Positions 11,186 through 24,068 of a stretch of 64,000 bases of DNA are shown in pieces. The DNA comes from Albifimbria verrucaria. Taxonomy: Eukaryota > Ascomycota > Sordariomycetes > Hypocreales > Stachybotryaceae. Both the position numbers and the translations under genes were made by a program. The notes below the pieces were generated by a model. That model did no database searches, was not told where the DNA came from, and saw nothing but the letters and a program-made list of their open reading frames with translations. Position 1 is the first letter of the stretch, and each line of letters begins with the position of its first letter. Location of the stretch: positions 186,001-250,000 of the forward strand of contig JAHREC010000007.1 in the NCBI GenBank assembly GCA_020081605.1. The letters are read 5' to 3'.

Positions 11186-14100
11186 CTAATTTCCAACCAC
11201 TAACCAGCTCTTAATCCAATCTGCATTAATCGCCTCCAGGGTAGCAAGTGTTGGTGACGACTTAACTGCAGCTGTAGTTTCCACAATGCGTACCTTCTCA
11301 GTCTCGCTAGCTAATCCGTTGTAGAAGTCATAGAGTTTAACCGCAGGGTTCTCAGTAGCATTCTCAGCTTGTACACCACTTTGTCTAAGCGCATCTACCC
11401 AGGCTTGCAGACTCACTGTGTCGACCGTGCCAATGATTGCCTTCAAAGCCGGGAGAAGGCTCGACCAAGTGGTTTGGGTCGGGTTGACAATATGGACAAT
11501 ATTTGCTCCTGTGGCTTCAGCTGGCGGCGTACTAGTTGCCACCTCCCTAATTATGTTACCAAGAATATCAACAGGTATCCAATCAACAGTTTCCATCCGG
11601 CCTAGATGGGCTGGGATCTTGTTTAGATACCTGGAGCTAGCTATGAGACTTGGGAACCATTCTTTCTCAGGCCATACCCCAGTGCTTATGACGGGACCGG
11701 AAATTTGTCCGACACGACAAATTGTAGAAGATACCCCAGCCTGTTTTGTCGCATCGTCTATCAGGAGCTCAGCTACGAGTTTCGACATGGAGTATCCCGT
11801 GTTGGAAGCAGCATCTCTATATATCTGTTCCTTCACCGGGCTTTCGGCGTTGGCGACTGTACTGATGGAGGATATGAAGAACAACTTGGCACCGAACCGG
11901 GAGTGGGTGCAAAACTCCACGATTCGTCTTACACCAACAATTTGATTGGTAAATGAATTTAGACAAAGGTTGAAGTCAACTTGCCAAGCATTGTGTATAA
12001 TGGTTGTTACCTTTGATAACAGATTGGTGTAGTCGTGCTTAGGCAAACCAAAATATGGTCTTGCGAGGTCTGCATCGAGAGCGGTAACCTTGTCATCTGA
12101 CAATGGCGCCAGCCCTTTCTTTAAAAGTCTCTCATGTAGCCGAGCCTTACTGTTCAAACCTCGACTCAAACAATAAATATGCAATATACGATCGTCTTTC
12201 ACCAAAGAGTCGAGTATGTACGATCCCAAAGAGCCAGTTGCACCGGTTAGCAGAACAACAAAGCGTTGAGTCCCCAATACTTCTGCCTGCCGCACTGAGA
12301 TTGGAATTTCTGCTGCAAAGCGCTCATACAAGTCCGATACAGTAATATGTTTCTTATTCTGGATTGAACTATTGTCCTGAAACAGGCTGGAGACAGTAGC
12401 AATGAAATCAGACAAGCTGGAATTGGCATAAATGGTCTTCGGCTCCAACTTCGCTGGCCTCCCATGAGCAGTCAAGAGCTTATTAACTTGCTTGGTTATT
12501 GTCAGTACCTGCAGCGAGTCAAGACCATGTTCGAAGAGATCTGCTCCTTCGTTCAACTTGACAATGTCGATATCGGTTGAAATAGCAAGAACATTCTTCA
12601 GGCTCTGCGTTAGATCAAATTTTTCAGACTGGGCGAGCCTGTCGATGTCAGATGCGAAGCCATGTGTCCTCGCTGACACAGCGTTGTCATACAAGGCAGC
12701 CAGCTCCACTTTGTACAATGCTATTGTCGCTTTGCGTTGCACTGTCCCTTTGCCTGCTCTTAACATGGGCTTTTCGGGGCTTGAAAAGATGACCATATCA
12801 AGGTGAATCCGCGCATGGGATGGGCTTGCATTGTTCGCCGCCTGGATAGAGGGCCAGATTGCGCTTAAGAGGGATACAGCTCCTTGTTCATCTGTTGGCG
12901 GCTTTACGCATTCGACTAGCAGACTGCTCTGAATTTGGCCGTGTCCAGCGATTAACGCCTCGGCCACTTGAGAATCTGCACCAATTATGCTCTCCATATC
13001 GACAGGGTTTAGTTTTTCTCCAGTAGAATAAACGATAATATCATCGGTCCTCCCTTTGTATAACCAATAACTGTTCTTGGTTGAGTCAGGATGACGAGTA
13101 TACATGTCTTTCATGGGCCATTCCTGAAGCTCTGGGAATGTGCAGAATATCCCTTGGTACAGGTCGAGTTCTGGACGTCTCACAATAACCTGTTCGTAAA
13201 GGCTATCTGCGACAGGTCGATATTCATGACCCAAGGCCGAGCTCACTGTCATGTACGACCAATCCTTTGGTTCGCAAAGCTGGACAGGCAGAATTCCGCA
13301 CTCAGTTGTGCCTAGACAATTCAAGAGCCTTGTTTTCTTCGAAATTAAATCACCCACTGCAGGTGGACAGGGCCCACCTCCATAAGTTATTTGCTCCAGC
13401 CGACTGAGATTATTCAAATGATGCGGGTTTTTAGCCAAGTCGATCAGAGTCATTGGTGCAAGGCAGCTGTGTTCTACCATACCATAAGTATGAATAGCAT
13501 CCGCCACCTCTGGAGACGGTGGAAACGGGCCTAGAACGACAGTAAAATGATTATATATAGCCCCAGGCAGGAGCATCGAAACACCTGCGCAATGAAACAA
13601 AGGGAATGCAAGATAAACTCGCTTGCCTGAACACATGGCAGGATATGTGGGTGGTAGACCTTGATCTGGTAGTAATTTAAACGAGTCCAAAGGAGCCTGC
13701 GTGCCGTGGGTTTGTGTAATGGGCTTTGGTGCTCCTGTAGAGCCAGACGTGTGCAGAACAACAAAGGGCTCCAACCGTGCCTCCGAAAAGACCTTATTAT
13801 ATGGATAGGGTTTATGCGGGGCATCTTGGATCCAGTGAACCCACGAGGGCATCTCTAACACCTTCATTGTCCGGCTGGCCAGTATCTCCTTCACGACCGG
13901 CAAAGGAAACTTCGGAGGCAGCAAGAAAGTATTACATTCTGTCGTTTCGAACAACGAGAGGTGTGCAGCGAGTGGGTTTCGTGGTGAATTGAGCAACAGT
14001 TTGTAGCCTGCCTTAATGGATGCTAGTATAAGTATAGCATACGTCGCATCTTGAGGGCCAATGTATGCCAAAGTCGGAAACTTGTCGCCCGGTCCCAGGG

Positions 14101-14295
14101 CGTCATGGATGTGCCAGGCACAACGATCTACTGCCTGCGCGAACTCCTGAATGTGATGTCTTGGAAGCCGTTTACCGGGCTCTTTGTTTCGCAAACAGAG
14201 TAGAGGATGCGGCCGGGATCTTTGGCAGCAATCTCATCAACCAGCGTAGGCAGCAAGCGCTGGCCGACGGTACCTGATGGTGGCAACAGCGTCAT
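11186..14295 (-). CDS. NRPS-like A-T-R enzyme (adenylate-forming reductase)
   Basis: This single-module enzyme should activate a carboxylic acid as AMP ester, load it on a carrier domain and release it reductively as an aldehyde or alcohol. Residues are counted from the codon at 14194. The adenylation core has HTSGSTGAPKP (about 148), YGGGPCP (271), GTTECG (295), GRTDDIIVYSTGEKLNP (381) and the A10 lysine block GKGTVQRK (481). The thiolation domain has EHGLDSLQ with the phosphopantetheine Ser at about 560. The reductase domain has the Rossmann motif TGATGSLG (650) and a YSMSK catalytic pair. There is no condensation domain. The true start is probably the ATG at 14295-14293, in another frame joined by one missing base near 14146 in a short G run. 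The C-terminal 1000 residues are open without introns. The substrate is not predictable by eye. Confidence 0.88.
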
Positions 14296-15184
14296 CGTTG
14301 ATGTTGTGTATGAGATTTTGGAATATGAAAATATGAGATTTAATCAGAATGGAGGAGGTGCAATGTACGAATCGCACAACATGACAAAAGTGACTGTAGA
14401 CAGTCTTGTGAAAGGGCGAGGATCTAATGACCGACAGAGGTCTGGGGAAGCACCAACTTGTTGGCTCTCATAAGGTGCATATCTTCCCCAAAGGAAATTG
14501 CATGAGGCACAGTTTGATTGGCTCTGACGACTGGCTAAAAGGTCCAGTCCTGCATTTTAGGGCCAACCAACAGAACGCTCAACCAACGCCGATGAGACCT
14601 GAAATCCCCTTCACCTTGCATCAAGGAGCAACCAACACACCATTCCATTAATGTTTAAGGAGCTAGATCTACATACCCTATGTAGCATTGATAGACTCGC
14701 AGAGCTGACAATAATGCTAGGAATAACATCGTGTACAGGGGCAACGAATGGGCAGCGAGAGGTTGCATGGCGAAGTCGATAGCGCCTTAGGACCAATTTT
14801 ACCTCACCCAAGAAATGGCCAACAAATACTGAGCACAGCAAATAGATTTATATTTTACGATGTGTTGTTATGGTGGTATTATTATTGCAACCTAGACCAA
14901 CCTCGCGCTCCCGAGGTCGAGAGCTAATAGGTAGACTATACAGCAAAGCACGTTCTTCCCTTGACCATATCGTGCTTAAAGACTTTTTCATTGATTTATT
15001 TGTAGGGACAGCACGCTAATCATGAGAATGTCCTTGTCTGCTATTAATCTCGCCTTGATGAACATACCTCCATTTCAACCTGCTGACATATATAGCCTCC
15101 GCAACTTCAATCAGCTGACCTCCCCACAGATTATCGCCTTGCCGCCTCTACGTCGTTGATGAGATTTAATCATTGCGATAATAC
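14296..15184. other. Intergenic, promoter side of the A-T-R gene
   Basis: Only short frames without family motifs lie here. The segment contains the upstream region of the A-T-R gene (minus strand) and the 3-prime flank of the DUF2891 gene, which is also on the minus strand. Confidence 0.5.
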
Positions 15185-16278
15185 TCATGCTCTCTCCTTG
15201 CTGGCTTCTATGGCTCTCACACCGAATTGAGGAACAAAATGCGATGCTAGGTAACCTGCCTCAATATTCCAGAAGTCTGGGCGGCTTATCTGATAACTGA
15301 TGAGCTGGGCGTAATTGTCTCTGAATGCCGGGTTATCTGTTGCCTCATATATATACCATAGAGCATAGGCACGGCTGAAATTTATAGCAAACTTATGACC
15401 CGATCTCTCATCCTCAATCTCCGTGACTGGTGGAATAGTGAAGTCTGGTGGAACACGTTCATTAACCCAATTCTGCAACGAGTCCACAGTTCCGCTCCAC
15501 ATCTGAATCACGGCAGCGATGCGCATCAAACACGGCGGGAAAAACTCTTCGTAGTCTGAAGTGCTGTCAGCCAATGCGGGACATGTTTCGTCCAACAATG
15601 GATCCATAGCCACCGACAAAAACCGTTGCTCAACCTCCCGCTGCATATCCTGATCTCCAATGTACTTTGCCCATCGTACCAGGTGAATCATACCCCATGA
15701 GAGATTGAAATGCGATGGCACTAATATCAAATTTTTAATTTCCTGATCTGAAAGCGATGCGAGATATGCTCTTGACTCATGCGCGGCAAAATCCGCAAGC
15801 AGACGTAGGCCATCATTCCCTGTTGTTGTTTCGCGCTGCATAACAAGGTTGAACATCCAAGCCATACCATATGGCACTTCAAATTCGACAAAGGGTATCC
15901 CAAATAGTTCAGCTGTCTTCATAAACTCGAGCTCTGCTGGCACCTTGTCATTGTTCACAACCGCCTCAGCTATATCTTTGTATCGATCGTCTCCAGATGC
16001 TTGCGTAATAGCATACAAGGAATATGCCGCATGAACTGATGAATGCCAATCAAAGCAGGAATGAAACATTGGGCTGATGTATCCTGGGAAGAAGGTTTCG
16101 TTTTTGACCAGCAATCTTCGATAGGCTCGGCGAGTTGCACAAGCATACCGGCACGCGCTTTGTTGAACTCTTCCCAGATAGAATCGGCTCTTATGTGGGT
16201 ATGGGATTCTAATTGCAGCAATGGAGCACCAAGAACCACAGGAAGCGCCAAGACTCCTGCGACAACAATGAATACCAT
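15185..16278 (-). CDS. Secreted DUF2891 family protein
   Basis: The ATG at 16278-16276 opens a clear signal peptide (MVFIVVAGVLALPVVLGA), followed by a roughly 345-residue domain. I recognise the DUF2891 hallmark FHSCFDWHSSVHAAY near its start, and the rest is helical with many Trp, His and Tyr residues. No catalytic mechanism is established for the family as far as I know. The fold is probably an alpha/alpha toroid like glycosidases or terpenoid-type enzymes (inference). The frame is lost once near 16119-16124, between the signal-peptide part and the DUF2891 core, consistent with one missing base. It lies tandem to the A-T-R gene on the same strand, which suggests co-expression. Confidence 0.75.
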
Positions 16279-19200
16279 GGCTGTGAACGTACTGGCAGGG
16301 GCTTAATGAATTGCGAATCAGGGTGAGTTGACAACAGCTGGAGAATAATTGCTGGGAAAGGAGCGATTGAAGACTACTTAATACAGGAGCGAAAGACTGG
16401 ATATTGTATTTTTGTCTTATTTCTCACAAATAGTAACCTTTCCTGAATTCTGTCGAGAATCCGGGTGGTACTAAAACTACAAAGCCTCATCCAAACCACC
16501 ATTTCAAAGCAAGAGCCGGGTGAAAGATGCAACATAAAGTCACATGCAGGGATAGTGCAAATAACCGATAAGCCACCTTCCTAACCGGTTGGAGATTTTG
16601 GCTGGTTTTTCTCGAAGGATCATTGAAGGATGACATTTGCGTCTCCCCGCATGTGACAGGATTGAGTTATCAGGAAGGTAAGGTTACTGTACAGCTAACT
16701 GGGCAATAAGATGAGGAGATACCAATTTGCGGGAGTTATAATTGGGTTTGTTCAACCCTGACTTCACCCCGAGCCTATCAGGCTCTAAAGGGGATATCGC
16801 GGATACTACGCGGTGAGATTTCGAGGGAAGGGGATGGCTGGTAATTAAATTTCATATACACTTTCATTGAAGATTCAACTAACTTTGATCCAGAGAGATT
16901 GGGCAGTATTGCTACATGTATCAAAGAATTGCATTAAAGTAATTAAAGTATAAGCTCATCACCGTCATAAGGCAGCTCGCCTCTTCCAGGTGCCTGATAG
17001 TATAAAGCTGAAAAATGGCAATTGCATCTGCTGGGGTTTCCTGGCATCAATATAATGCAGTATGAATGCAAGTCTAGTAAACCATCGGTAGGTTGGTGGA
17101 TCTCGAAGACGCCGGTTGAACATACCAGGAATGCTTGGTAGTTTTGTTCAGAGTCGCCTTCTTCTTTCTAGAGTTTAAGTGCTGGCAATGCTTCTAAATT
17201 GAGAGAACCTTTGCATCCTTGATTAGGCTTTAAAATGATACTCTGTTTTTGTTTACATTATAAACACTTAGTAGTTCAACTTTCCAAAGTTCTTCGTGAC
17301 TTTTCATTTTCTTTTTCTCATGCAAAAGGGTACATTTCTTATGCGTGTCAGACGGTGTCCTGCTTAGTCCTTCAATCAACAGCCCTGTGAGATTGTCCTA
17401 CCCACCAAGTCTAGGCGAGCTACCAAGTCAGCTCTACTTCTGGTAGGCCCAATGGTGTAAAACCCAAGACATAAATGCCATTCACAGCTACTAAATATAG
17501 TAAGGACAGCTTTTGTTAGCCGACACACCGGTTACCTGATCTTCTTATGGGTTGTAAAGGAACCTTAGCCAGCTTGAACTGATAATATTTTTATCTCCAT
17601 TGATCAAATCACATCAACTATGCCACAATCTTACATCAATTAGCTTCTGATAGCCAGGACTAAGATAAAAACAGCATTAATCAGTGTGAAAATTGTCACC
17701 CAGGTTGCTTTATAAACCCTGTACCTCCACACCTAAATCACACATCAATACCCGCTCTTTCTGTCTTTTTATTTACCCATTTTTGCAATGAGAGTTAGCA
17801 TCTCCATATTTACCTTCGATGCTATTATGGCGGTCCTTTGATTTAGTGGATTATTTATTCATATCACTAAGTGAGGTTAAAATCATTTCTTGTGCCTGAA
17901 TCCCAGAGCTGGCATCTCCAGCAAGCTACTCATTTATGGCGTGGCAACATTGTATTTGAAGATCTCTAACCACAAGGCCGTGATTTTGGAGATTGGATAT
18001 TACAGGCACTGATATACAAATCAATAATGCAACAAAAAAATATAAGCTATCTCCAGACAATATGAAAACCGCCCCGAAAGAGTGCGGGCTAGCGAGTAAG
18101 TTGCTCATGGGGTTGAGGTGTGCTTTTATGCAACAAGACTGGTGATAGTCTTTTACTTATATACGCTATCTCCGATGATTTTTGAGTTTGTCCTTGAGAT
18201 TTCGGTGCCATTAGCGATATTGCAGATGATATGGATAGGAGTAATGAGGAATGCGGATTGTGTAATGGTCTAACGTGAGTTGACACGCAATGGACTGGCG
18301 CCAAAAGAAAGGATCATTAAGTATCTCATAATATTACCTGGCTCAACCACTAACACTTCAGTTTAAGGGGTCTTTAGTTGAGTTTGTTTCCTTTTACTTT
18401 CTCACATGTATCAATCTCAGTAATTTGGGCCATGCAGTCACTTGGTAGAGGACATTTTGCCTGCTAAAGTTAAAGAAGAGCAAGCTCCATTTATGGAATT
18501 TACTATACATCTGACTACGTTTATCTTATTATTATTTATCTCCTAAGATGGTGAGGCCAGGATTAATATTGTGTAGCGTAGATTGTAGGGAATTGACGCG
18601 ACTCCACGTTGACATTGATGCGACAAAGATTAACATGAGATAGAATATTCAAGGCATTAACGCTGGTACTCAAAATGCCTCTGCCGTTCTCTCATCAATG
18701 ACTAACATCTATTCATACCTATAACCTACCAGATGCCTGCCTGGCCGTATGCCACTTGGCCATTTACAAACTCAAACCACCGCTCCTTTGACTTCGTCTC
18801 CTGGTCTATGAAATGCTCTCCTTCTGAAAATAAAGATGCAACTGTCCACCCTTATATACATTTCCATCATATTATGAGCCGTCAGGACTGAGTTCCTAAG
18901 CAGAGAATTGAGTTTAGCCGTTGGCAATACCATAGAGCGAGGAGAGTGGGAGTGGGAAAGGACGGGCCAATGATGCAAGCGCACGATATCTATGTACGGT
19001 TTAATTCTGGACGGCTGCCCAACTTGTATGTATGCACTGTCGTATATGTGCATGGCATCTTTCCTGTGAGACGTGCAGGGTGACAGTCCTTAAATTTATG
19101 CAGTGTGATCGCCCCCACGGCCAAGGAGGTCACCTAACTTGTACACCAACCAAGGCAGGCCGAGGGAGGTGGTATTCATGTCTAAAGCTGTGTCACATTT

Positions 19201-19467
19201 GCTAAGGGGACTCTCACCTCCAAACCACTCATGCTACTCGCTTTGTCCTCGATCGTACTTTGGCATGATAAATCGAACAGATTCACATCCATACTGTGAG
19301 ACTCAGGGGCAAGCCAAGGTTCTTCCAAATACTTGCCTATTCATTCCTTGTTAAGCGTATGTCCGCTGGCTTCCCAAAATCCAACCCAGCCCCTGTTTTT
19401 CTTTTTTGTTTCCTACGTCGAACGCGAATCTACGTACAAACAAACAAAGCTCACCGGCCTTACCGCC
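16279..19467. other. Long gene-poor AT-rich gap
   Basis: About 3.2 kb lies here without a convincing gene. Small frames at 17926-18108 and 18089-18304 (minus strand) show a hydrophobic stretch but no family signature. A promoter-like element followed by a mini frame is listed separately at 17711-17841. The last 100 bases precede the next P450 and end in a good start context at 19468. Confidence 0.45.
17711..17841 (+). promoter_or_regulatory. TATA-like box, pyrimidine tract and aborted mini-ORF
   Basis: TATAAA at 17711-17716 is followed by a CT-rich stretch and an ATG at 17788, the usual layout of a fungal core promoter. The frame encodes only 17 residues of signal-peptide-like character (MRVSISIFTF...) before a TGA at 17839. 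This may be the 5-prime end of a lost small secreted protein, or chance. Confidence 0.25.
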
Positions 19468-21162
19468 ATGGTTCCACCACTCCTATCCGCATCAACGAAT
19501 CCCTTCATTATGTTATTCGCCACTTCTGCGGCGCTCTGGCTCGGATGGAGATTATGGAGATTTACGCTATGGCCATTACTCCATCCAGAACTCCCAAAGA
19601 GATATCCGTATCTGATTCCCGGTATGCTCAGTCACCAAAATATGGCAGATGCAAATAATGGTCTGGCTTTGCTGACGGGCATCACGGTCTAGTTGTCGGC
19701 CATCTGAGGGCCATGGTTAAGCACACTGGCAAAGTCTTCACCAAAGGAAAGTAAGTCATGCTGGTGGTACCGTCCAATCCTCTTGCTCCAATAAAATTCA
19801 CGCTCCGCCCAAAAACACTTTCCACAAGAGAACGTCTGCTAAGGCCAATTCGAAGAAATTATTTCGGCAACACTCGCGAGGTCTTTAGTCTTATTGTCAT
19901 GGGAGAGGAACTATACATCGTGACCAACCCTCTCGACATTCAAGACGTTTTCAAGCAATCAGCAAGCCTTGACCATGATGCCATGGCCGTGGATATTCTT
20001 GTTGACCTAGGCATGAACAAAGATACCATTAGCCGAATTTTTATGCCGATATATGGATCCAAGAACTATATTCAGACTACTCATGATGACTTTCGGACAC
20101 AATTACACCCAGGGCCTCAGCTTGATAAAGTTCAAGCAGAGTTTCTCACTCATATTGACAAATCTCTTCGGTGGAATAAGATCAATGGGCCGATCGTCAA
20201 GCTATCACCAAGTGGTAGCAAGGTTGTGTCACTCTGGGAATGGTGCGGTCAGGTCCTTGTTGACGCCGCAATAGAGGCCTTCTTCAGCAAATCTCTATAT
20301 GAAGCCAATCCCAATATGCTCCAAAATTTCTTCACCTTTGACGAGGAGAGCTGGAAGCTTCCCTATCGGCTGCCTCGATTCGCCGCGAAGAAGATGTACT
20401 CATCAATGGATGAATGTGTATCCGCCGTCAGCAGGTGGTTGGAATATCCGCAAGAGAAGCGAAAGGCCGCTTGGATAGTTGACCGAATGGTACAAGGCCT
20501 GGATGAACTGGGTGTCATTGACACTCGTCAGCGTGGAGCTATGGTGTTTGTTCTGTTCAGATTGTAAGTCTTGGGTATCTTTTCAAGCACTACTTAGCAC
20601 TCACATAAATCAGGGTTAATACCAATGCCTACCGCCTTTGTTTCTGGTGTCTGACCTATCTTCTGTTTGATACGGAGCTCCTAAATGCCATTAAGGAAGA
20701 GATGCGACCAGCATGGAACAATGAAGGGGACGGAAATCTTGACTTGGCATTCCTTCTTGATAAATGCCCTCTCCTCTCCTCTTTTTATGACGAGATCCTC
20801 CGTCTTACGGTTGATAGTGTCGGAGCACGTGTTGTTGTGAAAGAAACGACAATTGGAAATAAGAAACTTTCTCCTGGAAGAAAACTTCTTATGCCATTCC
20901 GCCAGGGACATTTCGATCCTGAGTTTTTGGGCATGATGCTGCTGTCTTTAACCCCAGAAGATTCTACGACAACAAGAACTTATCCCGGAGCACAAGTTGG
21001 AAACCATTCGGCGGCGGCTTGGCTTGGTGCCCTGGACGTTTCATAGCCCGCCGCGAAGTATATATGTTCTTGGGTATCATTCTGTTCCGATTCAATATTG
21101 GTTTGTACTCTCCAGACAAGGGAACACCTGAGTTTCCCACACCAGATGAATCGTTTCCTTAG
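19468..21162 (+). CDS. Cytochrome P450, CYP7/CYP8-like class (P450-2)
   Basis: The ATG at 19468 sits in the context CCGCCATGG and opens a hydrophobic anchor, then YPYLIP. The introns are 19622-19692, 19751-19828 and about 20563-20614. The block YFGNTREVFSL and the C-terminal FGGGLAWCPGR heme loop are typical of a fungal P450 group related to the CYP7/CYP8 class. The I-helix position reads VNTNAYRLCFW rather than AGxDT, which is normal for this class and implies atypical oxygen handling. The stop is the TAG at 21160. The frame is lost once near 20921-20929 by one missing base next to a T run, so the heme loop lies in another frame from the ETTIGNK block. The likely length is about 500 residues. 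It may tailor the product of the 8-16 kb core genes. Confidence 0.82.
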
Positions 21163-24068
21163 GGTGGTATACTTGCCCCAAAGCCAAGTCAAGTCGTATT
21201 AGTTGAGATTAACGCTAATAGCTAGATCCTATAGTTCAGGGGGTAACATTACCCTTGAATAGGGAATATTACTCCAATCTAACAATTAAACATTTATACA
21301 TTAGCTTCCATCTCCTAGATACTAAGATTAATGCCTATTCTATGCTCTAGCATAATTACTATGACAAGAGTGGCTAGCATTAAAGTACTGAAGTTATTGC
21401 GACATGGATGGGACACCACTTTACTGCTGTTTAGAGTATAAGTAATGGAATCTACTTATTATAGACTTCCTTTCATAGTAGCTCTTCCCTCTTCCCTCTC
21501 TTCCCCGGTCGAGCTATATTTCTTGAAGTGTTAGGGAAGGCGTGTTTCCCGTGCCATTCCGGGACTTAAAATATCAAGTTGCATGCATGGCTACCCTATA
21601 AAATTCCGTGTAATGTCCCTTACAGGGTTGGCAAGCTTTACTACGAACCCGTTTCCGTGTAGACCAGAATATTTGAATAGATAGTTGCGAAAGACGCGAG
21701 TCCAATGCTTCCGAACAATCAGTGTTTCGTGCAATTGTATTGTGTTGGCATTGGTATTGGCCATGGGTGCGCACTTGCTTCAGATAGAGGCTGCGGCTGT
21801 GGAATCTGGCAGCTTATTTTGATCTTCAGGGCATCTGAGATGGAAGTCCAAGAGACCGCTTGCATCTTCAGTAGCGGAGTTGACTATGACCTGAATTACC
21901 TAGACAGGGGTGGGTGTGATTCATCCCCATGTCTCCAGCAACGACCTCACCAATAAGCTAAGCCCCTTTATGAGAATGGAGGAAACAGACGGGGATTCCG
22001 TAGTTGGTGGAAGAGACGGCACACTGCATATGCAGACGTTAAAGAGGTTAGCCAATTCATGCACATCAATGTAACTGGAGCGTTGAACATACGTGCCGTT
22101 TCTGTGTTGGTAAAACTTCAGAAAATCAGACCCCGAAGCAGCCGCTTCAAAAGTGGACCATACAGGACACAATGGTCAGCAGGTTGTCTGCAGCCTCGTA
22201 AGCGGCTAATTGTTGTCCAATTAATCACGGCATGTAATCCTAGATCTGAGAAAAATGTGGGTTAGTAGACTGTTGGTTCAAGCCAACAATCTACTCCAAA
22301 CATCCCTTGGTTCAGCATCAGCACAGAATTACGGCGATACGACTCTGACCCCTTCCATAACCCTTGCTCTAAAGCTGCTACCAACAAGCCACTTGACCAT
22401 CAGTGGTTGAGATTGTTGTCTTTGGTTTCCGTGTTTCCGACTTGAGTTAACGCGCCAACGGTGCATCGCGCCGTAGCAGGGATTCCAGGACTGGGGCTAA
22501 CAATGAACTTTGTGTTGCCCATGACGCGTTCGCTATAGGCAGAAGAGGTTGCTCATGTAGATTTGTCCTTACGCAGCCCAAGTCTGGCTTTTCCACCACT
22601 TGTAAATTTATCTGTGATGACAGGGCTACAATGAGCTGCAGTTAATATTGTCCAGAAAAGATTCAATCGTAGCCTGCATCATGAGGCTGAAAGTGTCCTT
22701 GTTAGTCTACACTGAACCGATTGTGTAGTCAGATGTTCAAATTAAGGCTTCAACTGGCATTTGCTGAGGTATTAGCCGTGACTCCTAATTCACATAGAAT
22801 ACCAATTGTAAGGAGAGCACTCGAGGTGTAGTTGTTCCGTACCGCTTCCCCAAGTTCTACCTCGCAATCGTGCTTGAAGCTTATCGTAAATGCTCCAACA
22901 TTAAGCACACTCATGGCCACGCAGTTAATTTCCATGACGCGATTGACGAGGCGATGTACTAAGTTACATTTGTCGAAATTCAAGTGCTCGAGCTTCACCG
23001 TTGCGTACTTGATCGCGCCTTGCATGAGCATGGTTAGACATCAAGACCGTTTTCTCGTCGCATGATTATCAGTCTTCTCAAGCCAAGATACAGCGACCCA
23101 ATTTCACAATGACAGCTATGACTTAAGTTGCATCCCTTGGGTATAGCTATTCTGTCCTTGAATTGAGTCTCAGGAGTCTCGACACCGAGTGGTGTCTGCG
23201 TATTTGTCGAAATATGATGTCTGCCTGAACGGCCTCTTTTGCAGTCTGGATAATGCTTGAATTATTTGATGCAGTCAATATCCAGTAGGCACGAGCATAA
23301 GCAACCCAAAAAGTTACAGAGGAGTAATAAGTAAGATATGAGATCGAGCATGGAAAATGTCTATTTGTAAGATACACGAAAAATGGAGCATTCGCGGAAA
23401 AGAACCTACGCGTGACACATACTTTTCGCGCTGCCTCATGAAACGACACCACAGGAAAAAGGATACCTAGCTCGTTCCTCATCACATTAGCGGACAAGGC
23501 AGTCTCATATCGTTTGGCTTTCCTACAAATTGAAATAGAGCTAGAGCATGTAACGCTACCAAACATAGAAGTTAAATTAACCATTGATACATTGACTTGT
23601 GTCATTTGTTACTTTCATCTTAAACCACTCATATAGACGGTGTCGAGGAATATAGTAACTAGCAGACATCCTAGAGAGTTTTGCTACATTCAGAAGACAG
23701 AGCTGCCTCTCGGCAGCTCCCAGCAGTTGATTCTCCTTTTGATAAATATCTCCGCAAATATTGACACTATAGTCAATTTCAAGGTTTCGTAGTTTTCCAT
23801 CTGATGGTTGTTGATGAGACCGACTGATCGTTGAGATAAGCCAACCACAGTCCTTGCGTCTCTCTCGAAGGCCTATTTACCCGTCCTTCCTATGGATTAA
23901 AGCCCTGAATTCTGGATTGACTATATCGTCTTTTTCAGGAGTCTGTACTTTCCTCCTACTAATACCGATAAGTTTTCCAAATCAACAGTCCATTCTCTGA
24001 CCTTTTTACCTTGCGTGAAGATTCACATGACAGTCTTTCTTTCTCAAGCTATAAGCCCCCTACTCTTA
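21163..24068. other. Gene-poor gap with unassigned minus-strand frames
   Basis: No plus-strand gene is visible. Open minus-strand frames lie at 23147-23605 (152 residues) and 22750-23031 (93 residues). Their composition is protein-like, and they could be remnants of one decayed gene, but I cannot assign a family. A near-perfect 12-bp inverted repeat occurs at 22265-22294. Confidence 0.35.
22265..22294. repeat. Inverted repeat (12-bp arms, 6-nt loop)
   Basis: The arms GTAGACTGTTGG and CCAACAATCTAC pair at 11 of 12 positions around the loop TTCAAG. As RNA this would be a stable hairpin. No gene is adjacent, so its role is unknown. Confidence 0.5.

Noticed and set aside
11418..11945. 175-residue plus-strand frame
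   Set aside because: It is the antisense shadow of the reductase domain of the A-T-R gene, which is clearly coding on the minus strand.
14192..14194. TTG at 14194 as start of the A-T-R protein
   Set aside because: A proper ATG at 14295 in another frame supplies the expected N-terminal segment, linked by one missing base.
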